Notes: a model not told the origin generated them from the sequence alone. Positions 6,503-16,316 are shown, counted from the stretch's first letter. The stretch is DNA of 64,000 nucleotides from M3007 sp041392625 (GCA_041392625.1 JAWKLR010000015.1:20601-84600), one strand, 5' to 3'. Translations and numbers: made by a program.

Positions 6503-8356
6503 TTACCGCACAAGCGTTACATCGCCGCGTATTTCTTCGGTTCTTCCATCCTTAAACTCTAGTTGTACATAGTACAAAAACACATTCGGAGGCAGTTGCT
6601 CTCCGCGCACGGTCCCATCCCAAAATACCGATGCGTCATTGGGCGCAAAATCTTGCCGGTTGTAAACCAGCTGGCCCCAGCGATCAAATACCTGAAGGGT
6701 GTTTATCCAGGAAACATCCTCGCCACAAAAGACCCGGAAATGCTCGTTGCCATCCGAAAAGTTATCAGGCTGAAAGGCATTGGGAATATACACTCTGCGG
6801 TCATTTTCAACGACAAGCATTCGCTCATCTTCCGCCGGGCAACCGGCTGAATCAATTACCGTTACATGGTAGCGGATGGAGTTGATTGGGCAGTATATGC
6901 ATGTATCGCAAAGCCACTCAGATAATTGGATGGGCTCAATCAGTGTCTGAGCAACACGGTCCGGATAATTCACCTGCGCATCCGAGTATAAACGGATCGT
7001 TTGGCCAAGATGAAGCGTCGTATCGGGCGGGAGATTTATCAGCAGTTCATCGGGCTGTGTAACCTGAAAAACGGTATCCCAAACACATCCATATGCATCC
7101 TCCAGTGTAAGTGTGTGTGGGCCTGCAACTAAAAACTGAAACTCCGGGATTTGCACAAACGGTCCACCATCTACACTGTATACAAATGGCTCAACCCCTT
7201 GCTCCGGACTGCCAATGACCAGGCCTCCGTCACTTAATCCATAGCACCGCACATTTCGGATTTGCAGTGCACTCGCAACCGGCTGCTCCGGTGGCCCCAC
7301 CGTGAAATTTGCAGTAGAAGTACATCCATTGATGCTGTTTCGAACCAAAAGCGAATAAACTCCTTCCGTTGAAACAGACGGCATGGAACTTCCAAGCCCG
7401 TTTACAATGGTCCCCGCACTATCCGTTGTCCAGGTATATTCATACACGGTTGGAGGGTTTACGTCCGATTCCAGTTGTACCGGGGTGCCCAGGCAATTCA
7501 AATGTGCGCTGGTGTCTCCCAAAATTTGGGGTCGCGCACTTTCCGGCAGGATTTCCACAAATATTGAAGCTGAGCAAGGTGGATTCACGGAGCAGGAATT
7601 AGCCGCCTGCACACACACGGTTCCACTCTGGTCTCCAAAGGTCAATGTCGGGGTAGGGCCTGCTGCAGCGGGTACGGGCTCGCCGTTTACCAGCGTTCCG
7701 GGAGGACCATCCCAAATGTAGGCACCGGCACCGGGAACTGGCTGGACAATGTATTCCATACTGGCTCCAGCACACACTTTTACCGCTCCGGTAACTTCCG
7801 AGACAACCCCCAAAGGAGGTTCGTAAACAGCCTCAGTTGGTGAGATGGATACGTTGAACTCACATAGGTCACCTGCATAACCATCAATCATTAAAAAATA
7901 ATTGTTTCCGGGAATCATATCCACTGTAATTGAAACCGGGATGTTCCCGCCATCTGCTTCCCCAATGTCACAGGCAAGTGGTTCGCCGGAACAATCGGTA
8001 TATAAGGCAACCTGAACGCCGTTTCCATCCGAACAATTGAAAGGCATTATGGTAAACGTCGCCGTGTCATCTCCGGCAATGAAACCCAGCCACTGGACAT
8101 TCTCAACTGTCCCGCAAAAGTTTGGCACAATTCCCGATGGATATCCGGCCGTTGATCCGCTGTAGCCTTCAAAGTTGCAAAAAATGCAGGCATCGGCGCA
8201 GGAAATTGCAGGTTGCGAGCCGCCGCCACAAGCATTGGGCAATTGGGCTTCAAGAGCAGAAGGAGTACTTATTAAAAAACATAAATAAAAAATAAAGCGG
8301 TTTCGGCTGAGGTGGTTTTTTATCAAAGAAATTAGGTTAATGAACTTGTTATGCAT
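6503..8356 (-). CDS. Secreted protein with T9SS type B (CHU_C, gliding-motility-associated) C-terminal domain
   Basis: 617 residues with an N-terminal signal peptide ending about residue 38 (SALEAQ). A Cys-rich N-terminal domain is followed by Ig-like/PKD-like segments and an SprB-like repeat (V-R-C-Y-G-L-S-D-G-G, about residue 365). The C-terminal ~85 residues form the CHU_C type B domain (VYIPNAFQPDNFSDGNEHF, F-D-R-W-G-Q-L-V-Y, ending D-V-T-L-V-R). Type B proteins are exported by the type IX system and stay at the surface or are released together with PorP/SprF-like partners. It starts 10 bp after the DUF1501 gene and is probably in one operon with the DUF1501/DUF1800 pair. Confidence 0.88.
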   Translation of the reverse strand: MHNKFINLISLIKNHLSRNRFIFYLCFLISTPSALEAQLPNACGGGSQPAISCADACIFCNFEGYSGSTAGYPSGIVPNFCGTVENVQWLGFIAGDDTATFTIMPFNCSDGNGVQVALYTDCSGEPLACDIGEADGGNIPVSITVDMIPGNNYFLMIDGYAGDLCEFNVSISPTEAVYEPPLGVVSEVTGAVKVCAGASMEYIVQPVPGAGAYIWDGPPGTLVNGEPVPAAAGPTPTLTFGDQSGTVCVQAANSCSVNPPCSASIFVEILPESARPQILGDTSAHLNCLGTPVQLESDVNPPTVYEYTWTTDSAGTIVNGLGSSMPSVSTEGVYSLLVRNSINGCTSTANFTVGPPEQPVASALQIRNVRCYGLSDGGLVIGSPEQGVEPFVYSVDGGPFVQIPEFQFLVAGPHTLTLEDAYGCVWDTVFQVTQPDELLINLPPDTTLHLGQTIRLYSDAQVNYPDRVAQTLIEPIQLSEWLCDTCIYCPINSIRYHVTVIDSAGCPAEDERMLVVENDRRVYIPNAFQPDNFSDGNEHFRVFCGEDVSWINTLQVFDRWGQLVYNRQDFAPNDASVFWDGTVRGEQLPPNVFLYYVQLEFKDGRTEEIRGDVTLVR

Positions 8357-8365
8357 GGTATTGGA

Positions 8366-10027
8366 TTAACGGGTGATGCTCAATTTGGTGACAAACGCTC
8401 GTCCGGTAGCCCGGTTTTCAAGGCGAATAAAATAGGGGCCGGGAGGCAGTGCACGGACATTCAGGTAATAGATGTTCGGGCCTTCGAGTACCTGAACCTG
8501 TCGGTTCGAAACCAGACTGCCCCCCAAACTGTGAACGCTCAGGTTTGCACTAAAGGATTGGCCGCTTTGGAACATAATTTCAGCCCGTACGGTAGCAGGG
8601 TTGGGAAATACCTGCAGCGATTTTTTTATTTCCTGTGTGTCAAAAATTCCCGTTGGCGTACCCACATAACAATCCGGATCGACCACATAGGCGTTGTTTA
8701 CGATCGGTAGTTTGTTGTAGCCTTCAAACATTGCTTCTACCAAAGCATCGTCGTTTGCACCAAGCCAATCCTGTAGCAGCGTTGTGAATACCTGCCGGTA
8801 GTCAAACTGCATGCCCTGAAGTTGGTTGTCTCCGGTCAGGTTATCCAGGTTTACATTGGTGCCTTCAACACCGCCTTCCGTACCTTTGCCAAATAAAAGC
8901 ATAGGCGCCAGGGTGCCGTGGTCGGTTCCCGCAGAGCCGTTTTCCTGGGCACATCTGCCAAATTCGGAGAATGTACAGGCCATAACTTGGTCGTCAATCC
9001 CCAAACCGGCCAAATCATCAAAGAAGATTTTTACCGAATCTGACAGATTTCTTAGCAGGTCAGCATGCCCGCCCAAGGTGATGGTTCCCTCCGGGGGAAT
9101 CTGCGAGCCATGTGTATCAAATCCACCCATTGAGCACAGGTAGATTTTTGTTTTACATCCACCTTTTATCAAGCGGGCGATGGTTTTTAGTTGGTTGGCA
9201 AGCCCCGACTGCGGGTAGGTTGTTATAGCATTGGATCCGGCATTAAAGGCCTGCGTAATGTATTGTGAATATTGGTTTACACTGTCTTCAACCCCCATAA
9301 TGTACTCCAGTTCCACACCGTACTCGGAGTCGGGTACATTCAAGATGGGTGCTCCTCCAATAGTTTGCACCAGCGAGTAAAACCCTTCCGGATCCTGGCC
9401 GTAGAGATTGATCGCATTTCGGTGTTCGGTCTCGGTATGGAACCCAAGAGAAGGGTAGGGGTCGCCAATCTGAATCCCCAGAGGATACAGCATGTCGGGA
9501 ATAGGAGTGCCCAAAACATCCGGATACATGGCGTTCAGCGCCCGGCCCATCCAGCCAGAGTTAATGTTGTTTTTTTCCGGAGTACTATCTCCTCCGGATA
9601 ACCACAAGTCGGTCCCTTTAAAATGGGATTGGTTGATGCTTTCATAACCAACCGCCTGGACGACCTTCATCCACCCCTGATCGTAGAGGCTTTTGAGTCC
9701 GTTCATTACCGGGTGCAAACCCACCTGATCGGCACTGGGAAGTGTCTGGTCCAGTTGGATGAATTTTTCCGGTCCGTTATCCGGAATTTTTATCAATGGC
9801 CGCAACTCGGCGTACCGGTCGTATTGCGGAGTTGGAATAATGGTATTGATACCATCGTTTCCGCCCTTAAGTTGTATAAGGATGAGCACCCGGTCTTCTA
9901 CACCGTCGCAGGTGGAAAGAACCTTTGCCATTTTACGGTTGGCAAAAGGGCGCATGGAGAATCCGTTTACGAGAAAGGAGGATATTCCTGCAGCAGGGAG
10001 TGCTTTGAGAAAATTTCTGCGTTTCAT
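8366..10027 (-). CDS. DUF1501 family exported protein with T9SS type A sorting domain
   Basis: 553 residues from ATG 10027; an in-frame TTG nine bases upstream is less likely. The N-terminus MKRRNFLKALPAAG is twin-arginine-like. The DUF1501 body (sulfatase-like fold) shows LIQLKGGNDGINTIIP, H-F-K-G-T-D-L-W, G-G-F-D-T-H and T-F-S-E-F-G-R motifs. The last ~80 residues are a T9SS type A domain (VFPNPATVRAEIMF, ending TKLSITR). DUF1501 proteins are nearly always encoded next to DUF1800 proteins, as here. Their activity is unknown; a secreted hydrolase or a partner in surface-polymer processing has been suggested. Twin-arginine signal plus T9SS tail is a mixed export arrangement. Confidence 0.9.
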   Translation of the reverse strand: MKRRNFLKALPAAGISSFLVNGFSMRPFANRKMAKVLSTCDGVEDRVLILIQLKGGNDGINTIIPTPQYDRYAELRPLIKIPDNGPEKFIQLDQTLPSADQVGLHPVMNGLKSLYDQGWMKVVQAVGYESINQSHFKGTDLWLSGGDSTPEKNNINSGWMGRALNAMYPDVLGTPIPDMLYPLGIQIGDPYPSLGFHTETEHRNAINLYGQDPEGFYSLVQTIGGAPILNVPDSEYGVELEYIMGVEDSVNQYSQYITQAFNAGSNAITTYPQSGLANQLKTIARLIKGGCKTKIYLCSMGGFDTHGSQIPPEGTITLGGHADLLRNLSDSVKIFFDDLAGLGIDDQVMACTFSEFGRCAQENGSAGTDHGTLAPMLLFGKGTEGGVEGTNVNLDNLTGDNQLQGMQFDYRQVFTTLLQDWLGANDDALVEAMFEGYNKLPIVNNAYVVDPDCYVGTPTGIFDTQEIKKSLQVFPNPATVRAEIMFQSGQSFSANLSVHSLGGSLVSNRQVQVLEGPNIYYLNVRALPPGPYFIRLENRATGRAFVTKLSITR

Positions 10028-10083
10028 ATCGATCAATTATTTTTTTTGAAGAAATACACGTGTTGCCTTGTCAAAGCCTATGG

Positions 10084-11745
10084 CTAAAACAGCTGATACT
10101 CTGGAGCATACAGTAAGGCATTGAAGAGGCGTTGCAGGGGGATGGATACCTCTGTGTCGTCTCCGGTGTCTAAAAAGTTGTTCCACTCGTAGGTCCAGTC
10201 ATTGGCTGGAATGGTGTCGAGAAAAACTTCTTCAACAAAATAAGTGATGCGGTCTGTGTCCGGTGTTTCCGGGAAAAGGTATAGCGTGAGTTCTTCCACC
10301 AGCGAGTAAGCATCTGCCGGATACAAAACAACGTCCGTATCGCGCAGCCAGGCCGGGAAGTCAAATTTTGTCCCCAAATCCATCCCGGAGCTGGGCCCCC
10401 AGGCATGGGTTCCGGTAAGCAGCATTTCCGGCACCTTGTACCGGGCTACAATGGTAGCAGAGTTGAAAAACTGACGGTGAAAGTCCGGCACCTGGTAATA
10501 GCCCGGATAACCGGCTACATCCGGTGGGTTAAACAGATACAATCCCGCCCAGTCGAACATGCGGTTGATGACGCCACTGTTGTAAAAAGTCCGATAGTGT
10601 TTGTGGTTTTCGCTCACCGGGTCGGGGATGCTGATATTGAAGTATGAAAAGGTTTGAAGTGCCAGTTCCATTGGGGATTTGATCAGTGCGCCCACAATTT
10701 CATCGGCATTGTCGGAATCATCCTGGTCAAAGAAATGTTCGCTTTGAAACAGTTGATTCAGGACTGGAAGAATCTCAAAATTGTTGTCAATCAGTGTTTG
10801 TGCCAGGCCCCCGATGATGTCGTTTTCAACTTCATCCGAGATCTTTCGGGTAATAAAGAAATGGTACAAACGGCGGCAAAAATTGCGTGCAGTTTCCTCC
10901 TGGGCAAAAACCATATCTACCAGTGCTTGCAATTCGGCATTCATACCATCCTCGTCGTTGCTTGGGGGTGTGATGCTCGTACCATTGAAGCGGGCACTGA
11001 AGGTTTTTGTTCCAAAATCATGGCTTTGGGGGTAGGCTTTTCCAGCAGGAATTCCGGTATCCGGATCCTGGTACTGATGCCTTTGCGCGTGATTGAAGCC
11101 GGTCAGAACCCGTGCGGCTTCGATGATGTCGTCCTCTGTGTAATTGGTGTAGTCGCCCGGGCCGGCAGGAGCGCCGCGGCCAATGGTATGGAGTTCGAAA
11201 AACTCCCGGGCATAGTTTTCATTGGGATTGTTTACAAAGTTCTGGTCGTTATCAATGTAAGACAGCATGCAGTTGTCCACAATCATTTTCAAGACCAGGG
11301 TTTTGAAATTTCCGAGGCTACCCCAACGCAACAGGCTGAGGTAATCGAAAAACTCCATGCTGTCGCCTGCATCTGCATTGACCGCAAGGTATTGGTGGAG
11401 AAAATACGTGATTTTGTGTACTGCACCGGGGTCCTGGCTTGCTTCGTGGACCCACCATGCCATGACGTATCTGCTGAGCAGTCCTTCGTCATCAGTAGGG
11501 AGGGGTACATTGGGAGGCTGAGGTGGATTGATCCAGGTAAGCGGTGTGTCGGTTGGATTTTCGGCGAAAGCCGGTTGCTCGACCAGGAGCGGGTAGGGGG
11601 TGAGTAATGTTGCGAGTGCTTCGGACGCAGTCTGGCCAGCAAGTTCATCTACCTTTTCACGGGTATAGAAAAAGCTGGTTCTCCGCAGCAAATGTGCGGC
11701 ACGGCGCAGCCCGAGCGCTCCTTGCATGGGATTCAAGGAAGCCAT
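10084..11745 (-). CDS. DUF1800 family protein
   Basis: 553 residues. DUF1800 hallmarks are present: A-x-H-L-L-R-R-T-S-F near the N-terminus, M-A-W-W-V-H-E-A, K-I-T-Y-F-L-H-Q-Y-L, N-E-N-Y-A-R-E-F-F-E-L-H-T-I-G, A-R-V-L-T-G-F and N-P-P-D-V-A-G-Y-P-G. No clear signal peptide is seen in this copy. It is the first gene of a likely three-gene minus-strand operon, with 56 bp to DUF1501 and then 9 bp to the T9SS type B protein. The biochemical role of the family is not known. The constant pairing with DUF1501 argues for joint action outside the cytoplasm. Confidence 0.88.
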   Translation of the reverse strand: MASLNPMQGALGLRRAAHLLRRTSFFYTREKVDELAGQTASEALATLLTPYPLLVEQPAFAENPTDTPLTWINPPQPPNVPLPTDDEGLLSRYVMAWWVHEASQDPGAVHKITYFLHQYLAVNADAGDSMEFFDYLSLLRWGSLGNFKTLVLKMIVDNCMLSYIDNDQNFVNNPNENYAREFFELHTIGRGAPAGPGDYTNYTEDDIIEAARVLTGFNHAQRHQYQDPDTGIPAGKAYPQSHDFGTKTFSARFNGTSITPPSNDEDGMNAELQALVDMVFAQEETARNFCRRLYHFFITRKISDEVENDIIGGLAQTLIDNNFEILPVLNQLFQSEHFFDQDDSDNADEIVGALIKSPMELALQTFSYFNISIPDPVSENHKHYRTFYNSGVINRMFDWAGLYLFNPPDVAGYPGYYQVPDFHRQFFNSATIVARYKVPEMLLTGTHAWGPSSGMDLGTKFDFPAWLRDTDVVLYPADAYSLVEELTLYLFPETPDTDRITYFVEEVFLDTIPANDWTYEWNNFLDTGDDTEVSIPLQRLFNALLYAPEYQLF

Positions 11746-12333
11746 TGGCGGGATGATTGAACGGTTAACAGATCGGTTTCTTCGCGTACACAGTTTCGGG
11801 TGGCCTATTATCGCGGATTATGAAAAAAACTGTGTGCGATGCTGGATTAAAAAAAATACAGTGCCAAATTACAAGCACGTTTTTATAAAAAAACGGCTTG
11901 AAAGCACCGCTTCAAATAGAACGCAAAATCGGTTTTCAATATTGGACGTTTTGTGTTAAAATTTAGCTGAATTGAAATTTTCAATACCCGAACAGAATTC
12001 TTAGTAGAACTCCCTGCACCTTTGGCTCCAGCCAGACACCTCAGATTCGCCCGAATTGGGGCACCATGCCCGTCAAAAAATGGTGTGAGCGATACATGAA
12101 GGTTAGACGACCACTATCTTTGGCATTGATTCTGAATTTTTCTAAGAGCCTGTTTGGGATTTTGGTTTGAGGCGAAAGCGAGCAAAGTTTGTTTTGATTG
12201 AGACAAAATTTGCAGTCGTAGTCGGGCTCTACGGCGAAAATTTTAACGAAAAGTAAAACAAAATTTGCCGATTGCAGCCCAAACATAAAATCCCAAACAG
12301 GCTCTAACTTTTCACCCCTCCCACTAAGTCAGT
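11746..12333. other. Intergenic region of ~590 bp holding a hairpin repeat element
   Basis: No supported gene. From 11746 to about 11960 it is AT-rich and probably carries the promoter of the minus-strand DUF1800 operon. The right part holds the 161-bp inverted-repeat element (12145-12305), just downstream of the TPR gene end. Confidence 0.6.
12145..12305. repeat. 161-bp hairpin (MITE-like) element, copy 1
   Basis: Perfect 19-bp terminal inverted repeats, AGAGCCTGTTTGGGATTTT at 12145-12163 and its complement at 12287-12305. An internal pair, GCAAAGTTTGTTTT and AAAACAAAATTTGC, extends the stem. The ~110-bp core is clearly related to the element at 25621-25776, but the two copies have different terminal repeats. 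It carries no transposase. Short length, inverted ends and dispersed copies suggest a MITE- or REP-like element. Confidence 0.75.
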
Positions 12334-14151
12334 TTATGCACTGAGAATTCCTTCCTTTTTAAGGCGTTCCAGGTGATCGCCGATTATTTTTTTATAGGGC
12401 TCATTTTCGGGATTTCGCATACTGCTCAGCCTGTTATAAATGGCTTCTGCTTGTTGTTTTTGCCCTTCGGCATGCAACAAATGCGCTTTTTGAAGATCCA
12501 GTACATCTGAATCCGGCACCAGGGTTTTCCCTTCAGAAAGGGCTGTGTTGGCTATGTCCAGGCGATTGCTGCGGATAGCATACCAGGCATAATCGGCGTA
12601 GGCATAATGCAATTCATTGGTGAGTTTTTCATTACCAGGGTATTGCTGATAAATGCTTTTCAGGTTGTGCAAAACCTGTTCCTGAAGTTCGAGTTTTTTT
12701 AATGGTTCTAGTACTGATTCAATTTCTTCTGTGAGTGCTTCGGTTTTCCGGAATGCTGCTTTGGTAGTCAGAAACTCCAGGTCTGCCTGCGCAAAATAGG
12801 AACGAAAATATTCCAGATCGCTTTTCATGCTTTTAATGACTGCTTTATTCTCATCAAAGCCGGCCAAACGGGTTTCAACTTCATCCAGCATGCCAAGTGC
12901 CAGATCTTTATAGCTTAAATCAGTTTTCTCTTCCATGAAACTCTGATAGATCGTCAGTAAGTTCAGGATCGTTACCGCTACATCTGCTCCAAATGCATTC
13001 GGGTTTTTGTCTGCGAGTTTTTGTCGGAGTGTCAATGCCTTTTTGTAAAAAGCCTCTGCCGTAACTGGCTCCTTTTTTTCATCGTACAAGACGGCGAGGT
13101 TGTGTAGAGCGGTTGCCAGATAGTGGGTAAATGTATCGGGCTGGGCATCGGCGAGCTTGTTGTAGATATCAATAGTTTGGCGGTAGTAATCAATCGCCAT
13201 CTGTTTATCTACTTCCTCAGTTGGTGATCCAACCTGTTTATCCCAGTTGTTGACGGATAACAGTCCAAATCCGGAAAATCCGCTTCCGCCCATACTGAAG
13301 TCGTCCTTTACTTCGTGTTTTTCGGTATATACAATTGCCAGGCTATTGAGTGTCGCAGCATAAAAGGGGGCATACTCAGCCTCGTTTTCTTTTAGTAAGA
13401 TTTCGTACTGTTCGAGAGCAAGCATGTAATACTTGATGGCATCCCCGTATTTTTCCCAGGTTTTAAAAACCACTCCTAGGTTATTGAGTGTAGCAGCCAG
13501 TGCAGGTCTAAAGGCAGCTGCTTGCGTTTGAGTTAGTTGCTCGTAAATCTGAACCGCTTTTTTATAATGATTTTGCGCTTTGTACATGTCCGCCTCTTCT
13601 TGTTCCAACTCGCCAAGGTGGTATTGGGCCCGGGCGGTGAGCGGATTTCCATCCTGCATGTGTTCAGAAAAAGAAATTGCCGTTTTGAAACTCTTCCGGG
13701 CCATGTAGAAATCCCTTTTTTCAAGATAAATTTCTCCGAGTGAAAAATGGGTGTTGGCCAGATGCAAAGCAAAGTTTTCGGGATGCTCTTCAGCCAGTTG
13801 TTCAAAAATGGCAAGGGCATCTTTGTGAAGGAGTATGGCCCTGGATGCATTGCTTTTGGCATATAGTAAACCCAGGTTATTCAGGATCGCAGCTTTTATA
13901 TTCAATACGGATAGGATACGCTCACCTGGAAACGAGTCAAAAATGGAGAGCGATTGTTCAAAATGGCCTGCCGCAGCCTTGGGGTTGTTGCGCCGCAGTT
14001 CCAATTGCGCCAGTACATTCAGGATGTCAATCTGGTATTCAGGGGTAGGAGCCTGCTGGTATCCTTGTTGGTAGTAGCTAAGGGCTTTCTCAAGATCGCC
14101 CTGCTCAAAAAATATATTGGCAGTTTGGATATTTTCTTCAAATGTTGACAC
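12334..14151 (-). CDS. Tetratricopeptide repeat protein
   Basis: 605 residues starting at GTG 14151 (GTG TCA ACA); no in-frame ATG lies nearby. At least eight TPR units are visible, for example LEKALSYYQQGYQQAPTPE, L-G-L-L-Y-A-K-S-N, L-N-N-L-G-V-V-F-K-T-W-E-K-Y-G-D-A-I-K-Y-Y and A-L-H-N-L-A-V-L-Y-D-E-K-K-E-P. No signal peptide or membrane span is seen, so it is likely a cytoplasmic protein-protein scaffold. It ends 28 bp from the hairpin element and starts 12 bp after aat, so it may be co-transcribed with aat. Partner unknown. Confidence 0.85.
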   Translation of the reverse strand: MSTFEENIQTANIFFEQGDLEKALSYYQQGYQQAPTPEYQIDILNVLAQLELRRNNPKAAAGHFEQSLSIFDSFPGERILSVLNIKAAILNNLGLLYAKSNASRAILLHKDALAIFEQLAEEHPENFALHLANTHFSLGEIYLEKRDFYMARKSFKTAISFSEHMQDGNPLTARAQYHLGELEQEEADMYKAQNHYKKAVQIYEQLTQTQAAAFRPALAATLNNLGVVFKTWEKYGDAIKYYMLALEQYEILLKENEAEYAPFYAATLNSLAIVYTEKHEVKDDFSMGGSGFSGFGLLSVNNWDKQVGSPTEEVDKQMAIDYYRQTIDIYNKLADAQPDTFTHYLATALHNLAVLYDEKKEPVTAEAFYKKALTLRQKLADKNPNAFGADVAVTILNLLTIYQSFMEEKTDLSYKDLALGMLDEVETRLAGFDENKAVIKSMKSDLEYFRSYFAQADLEFLTTKAAFRKTEALTEEIESVLEPLKKLELQEQVLHNLKSIYQQYPGNEKLTNELHYAYADYAWYAIRSNRLDIANTALSEGKTLVPDSDVLDLQKAHLLHAEGQKQQAEAIYNRLSSMRNPENEPYKKIIGDHLERLKKEGILSA

Positions 14152-14163
14152 GATGAGAATCTT

Positions 14164-14808
14164 TTATTTTATGATTGAGACATATTCATTCCGCGATATT
14201 TCGCGGAGCCCGATGTCTGGGAATTCATAGGTTTCTTTCTGAACATCGACCATTTTTAGTCCCTCTTTTTCCAATGCGTGTATCAGCGCTACCAAAGCGA
14301 GTATTGCCTCCGTATCATCTGTTGCACAAACGTATTCCAGGAAAAAAACGGACTCAATTTTAGTTCCGAAAACCGCGCTTTTAATAATTCCATTTTGCCG
14401 GACAGTGAGTGCCCGGGCAAGTCCGTCTTCCTTGAGTTGTTTATACGCGGCGATCAAACTGCCCATCAGCCATTTTGCTGACATCTCCCCCTTGTTTTGC
14501 GTTTGTTCGCAAAAGCGCATCACTTCTGCAAAATCATCTTCCGTGGAAAAGGTATACGCCGTTCCGTTCAGCAGTGCCTGAATCTGTTCAGAAATTTCCA
14601 GGTCTTCCGGGAACAAAACCAAGCGCGGATCAGGAGACCACCAGGAGTATTCTTCAATGGGTGACGACCACAAATAAATGCCGGATTTATACGCAGCAAG
14701 CAACCATTCGGCAGTGATATCACCACCAATTGCAAGCAAGCCATTTTGGTCGGCAAAATGGGCCGGCGGGAAGCCAATTTTGTCTTTTTCCAGTTCAAAA
14801 AATGGCAT
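14164..14808 (-). CDS. aat: Leucyl/phenylalanyl-tRNA-protein transferase
   Basis: 214 residues. Aat attaches Leu or Phe from aminoacyl-tRNA to N-terminal Arg/Lys of proteins, creating an N-degron for ClpS/ClpAP. Family motifs are present: F-P-P-A-H-F-A-D-x-x-G-L-L-A-I-G-G-D, L-L-A-A-Y-K-S-G-I-Y-L-W, WWSPDPRLVLFP and a late D-V-Q-x-E-T-Y-x-F-P-D-I-G-x-R-E-I-S-R. The usual G-E-S-M-F-S segment is replaced by I-E-S-V-F-F-L-E-Y, and the middle is more divergent than normal. The call to family is good; activity and tRNA binding are less certain. Cytoplasmic. Confidence 0.8.
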   Translation of the reverse strand: MPFFELEKDKIGFPPAHFADQNGLLAIGGDITAEWLLAAYKSGIYLWSSPIEEYSWWSPDPRLVLFPEDLEISEQIQALLNGTAYTFSTEDDFAEVMRFCEQTQNKGEMSAKWLMGSLIAAYKQLKEDGLARALTVRQNGIIKSAVFGTKIESVFFLEYVCATDDTEAILALVALIHALEKEGLKMVDVQKETYEFPDIGLREISRNEYVSIIK

Positions 14809-14990
14809 ATTTCTTTTCTTACAAAGATACCAAATCAGGTAAAAAAGTGCTAGATTTACACAGTAAAGTGTGTGTTGAAAAGCGTTTTTTTTTGAATTAA
14901 TCGCGTTTTTCTTAGCCAGCCTTCGTAAAGCGCTTGCCTGCTGAAAACAGGCTCAAAACACACGAAACATAAACCGGAAAAAACTGGAAA

Positions 14991-16028
14991 ATGCAATTGA
15001 GTTGTCCGATGCCCAAATTCGATTTTGACTTCATCACACTGGGGCATGGTAGTGGTGGATTGCTCACCAACAAACTGTTGGATAGTGGCGTTTTTGATAT
15101 CCTGAAAAATGACATTCTCGATAAAAGGCACGACGGTGCGCTATTGAACCTGAAAGGGAAAGTGGCCTTCTCAACGGACAGTTTTGTCATTTCTCCCATC
15201 TTTTTTCCAGGAGGGAATATTGGTGAGCTTGCAGTAAATGGAACAGTGAATGATGTGGCGATGTGCGGAGCCAAACCGGAATACATTTCCCTCGGTTTCA
15301 TCATCGAAGAAGGACTGCCCATGTCTGAATTTTGGGAAATTTTAGTAGGCATCAAAAATGCGGCAGATAAAGCGGGTGTACAGGTTGTAACCGGCGATAC
15401 CAAGGTGGTCGATAAGGGAAAAGGCGACAAGATTTTCATCAATACCACAGGAATTGGCCAGGTACACCCCAAGGCAGATATTGATATTGACCGGATTAAG
15501 CCCGGACAAAAAATTATTGTCAGCAATCAAATTGCAGACCATGGCATTGCCATCTTATCGGTACGCGAGGGGCTGGAATTTGGAACCACCATTGAAAGTG
15601 ATACTACCAACCTGAACCATGTCATTCTCGATATGCTCGATACCTACGGTTCAGACATCATTTTGCTGCGAGACCCCACCCGCGGGGGGCTTTCTTCCAC
15701 ACTCAATGAAATCAGCCGCGATGCAAAAACCGGAATCTTACTTCACGAACGAAGCATTCCGGTGGATACTCAGGTAAGGGCAGCCTGTGAAATACTCGGA
15801 TTAGACCCGCTTTTCACAGCAAACGAAGGGGTTTTCGTAGCCATCGTGTCAGAGGAGATCGCAGAGGCGATGACTGCAGATCTGAAAAAGTATCCTGAAT
15901 GTTCTACTGCCGCAATCATTGGCGAGGTGGTTGATGATCACGCAGGAAAAGTGGTCATCACCAACGCTATGGGAGGTAAACGGGTTATAAGCATGCTGAT
16001 TGGGGAGCAGTTGCCTCGGATTTGCTAA
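14991..16028 (+). CDS. hypE: [NiFe] hydrogenase maturation protein HypE
   Basis: 345 residues. HypE dehydrates the carbamoyl group received from HypF to make the cyanide ligand of the NiFe active site. Evidence: L-G-H-G-S-G-G near the N-terminus, F-S-T-D-S-F-V-I-S-P-I-F-F-P-G-G-N-I-G-E-L-A (AIR-synthase fold), D-P-T-R-G-G-L and the obligatory C-terminal P-R-I-C, whose Cys carries the ligand. Start 14991 is preferred because HypE proteins begin with a short L-S-C-P segment, kept here. It faces hypABC tail to tail with 15 bp between. hypD, hypF and the hydrogenase subunits are not in the window. Confidence 0.93.
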   Translation: MQLSCPMPKFDFDFITLGHGSGGLLTNKLLDSGVFDILKNDILDKRHDGALLNLKGKVAFSTDSFVISPIFFPGGNIGELAVNGTVNDVAMCGAKPEYISLGFIIEEGLPMSEFWEILVGIKNAADKAGVQVVTGDTKVVDKGKGDKIFINTTGIGQVHPKADIDIDRIKPGQKIIVSNQIADHGIAILSVREGLEFGTTIESDTTNLNHVILDMLDTYGSDIILLRDPTRGGLSSTLNEISRDAKTGILLHERSIPVDTQVRAACEILGLDPLFTANEGVFVAIVSEEIAEAMTADLKKYPECSTAAIIGEVVDDHAGKVVITNAMGGKRVISMLIGEQLPRIC

Positions 16029-16043
16029 CCATTTTAGTGGTCC

Positions 16044-16310
16044 CTACGAATCCTCATTGACCCAGCCTTCCAGGTCATCCATTTCGCCCATTTGTTTGAT
16101 GAGATCAAAGGTTTTGCGCGCTTCCTCTTCGTCCACAATGCTAATGGCTGCACCGACGTGTACCAACACATAGTCTCCTACGGTGGCATCTGGAACCATG
16201 GTCAGGTTCACCTCCTTGTGGATCCCATCGAAATCAACTTTTCCAATACGGAAGGTTTCGTCCAGTTCCGCTGTGATTTCTACCAATTTACCTGGAATGG
16301 ATAAGCACAT
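16044..16310 (-). CDS. hypC: Hydrogenase maturation chaperone HypC
   Basis: 88 residues beginning MCLSIPGKLVEI, the invariant HypC/HybG N-terminus whose Cys2 binds the Fe(CN)2CO unit. HypC works with HypD to assemble and deliver the iron centre to the hydrogenase large subunit. The OB-fold body is of normal length with a short acidic tail. It follows hypB by 6 bp, as the last gene of hypABC. Confidence 0.93.
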   Translation of the reverse strand: MCLSIPGKLVEITAELDETFRIGKVDFDGIHKEVNLTMVPDATVGDYVLVHVGAAISIVDEEEARKTFDLIKQMGEMDDLEGWVNEDS

Positions 16311-16316
16311 AGTGTA

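Noticed and set aside
10654..11607. 317-codon plus-strand frame opposite the DUF1800 gene
   Set aside because: DUF1800 is clearly the coding strand with family motifs; the opposite frame has no homology that I can see.
12041..12286. Minus-strand 81-codon frame covering the hairpin element as a gene
   Set aside because: It is generated by the repeat core and lies outside any start context; the Cys pattern is noted only as a curiosity.
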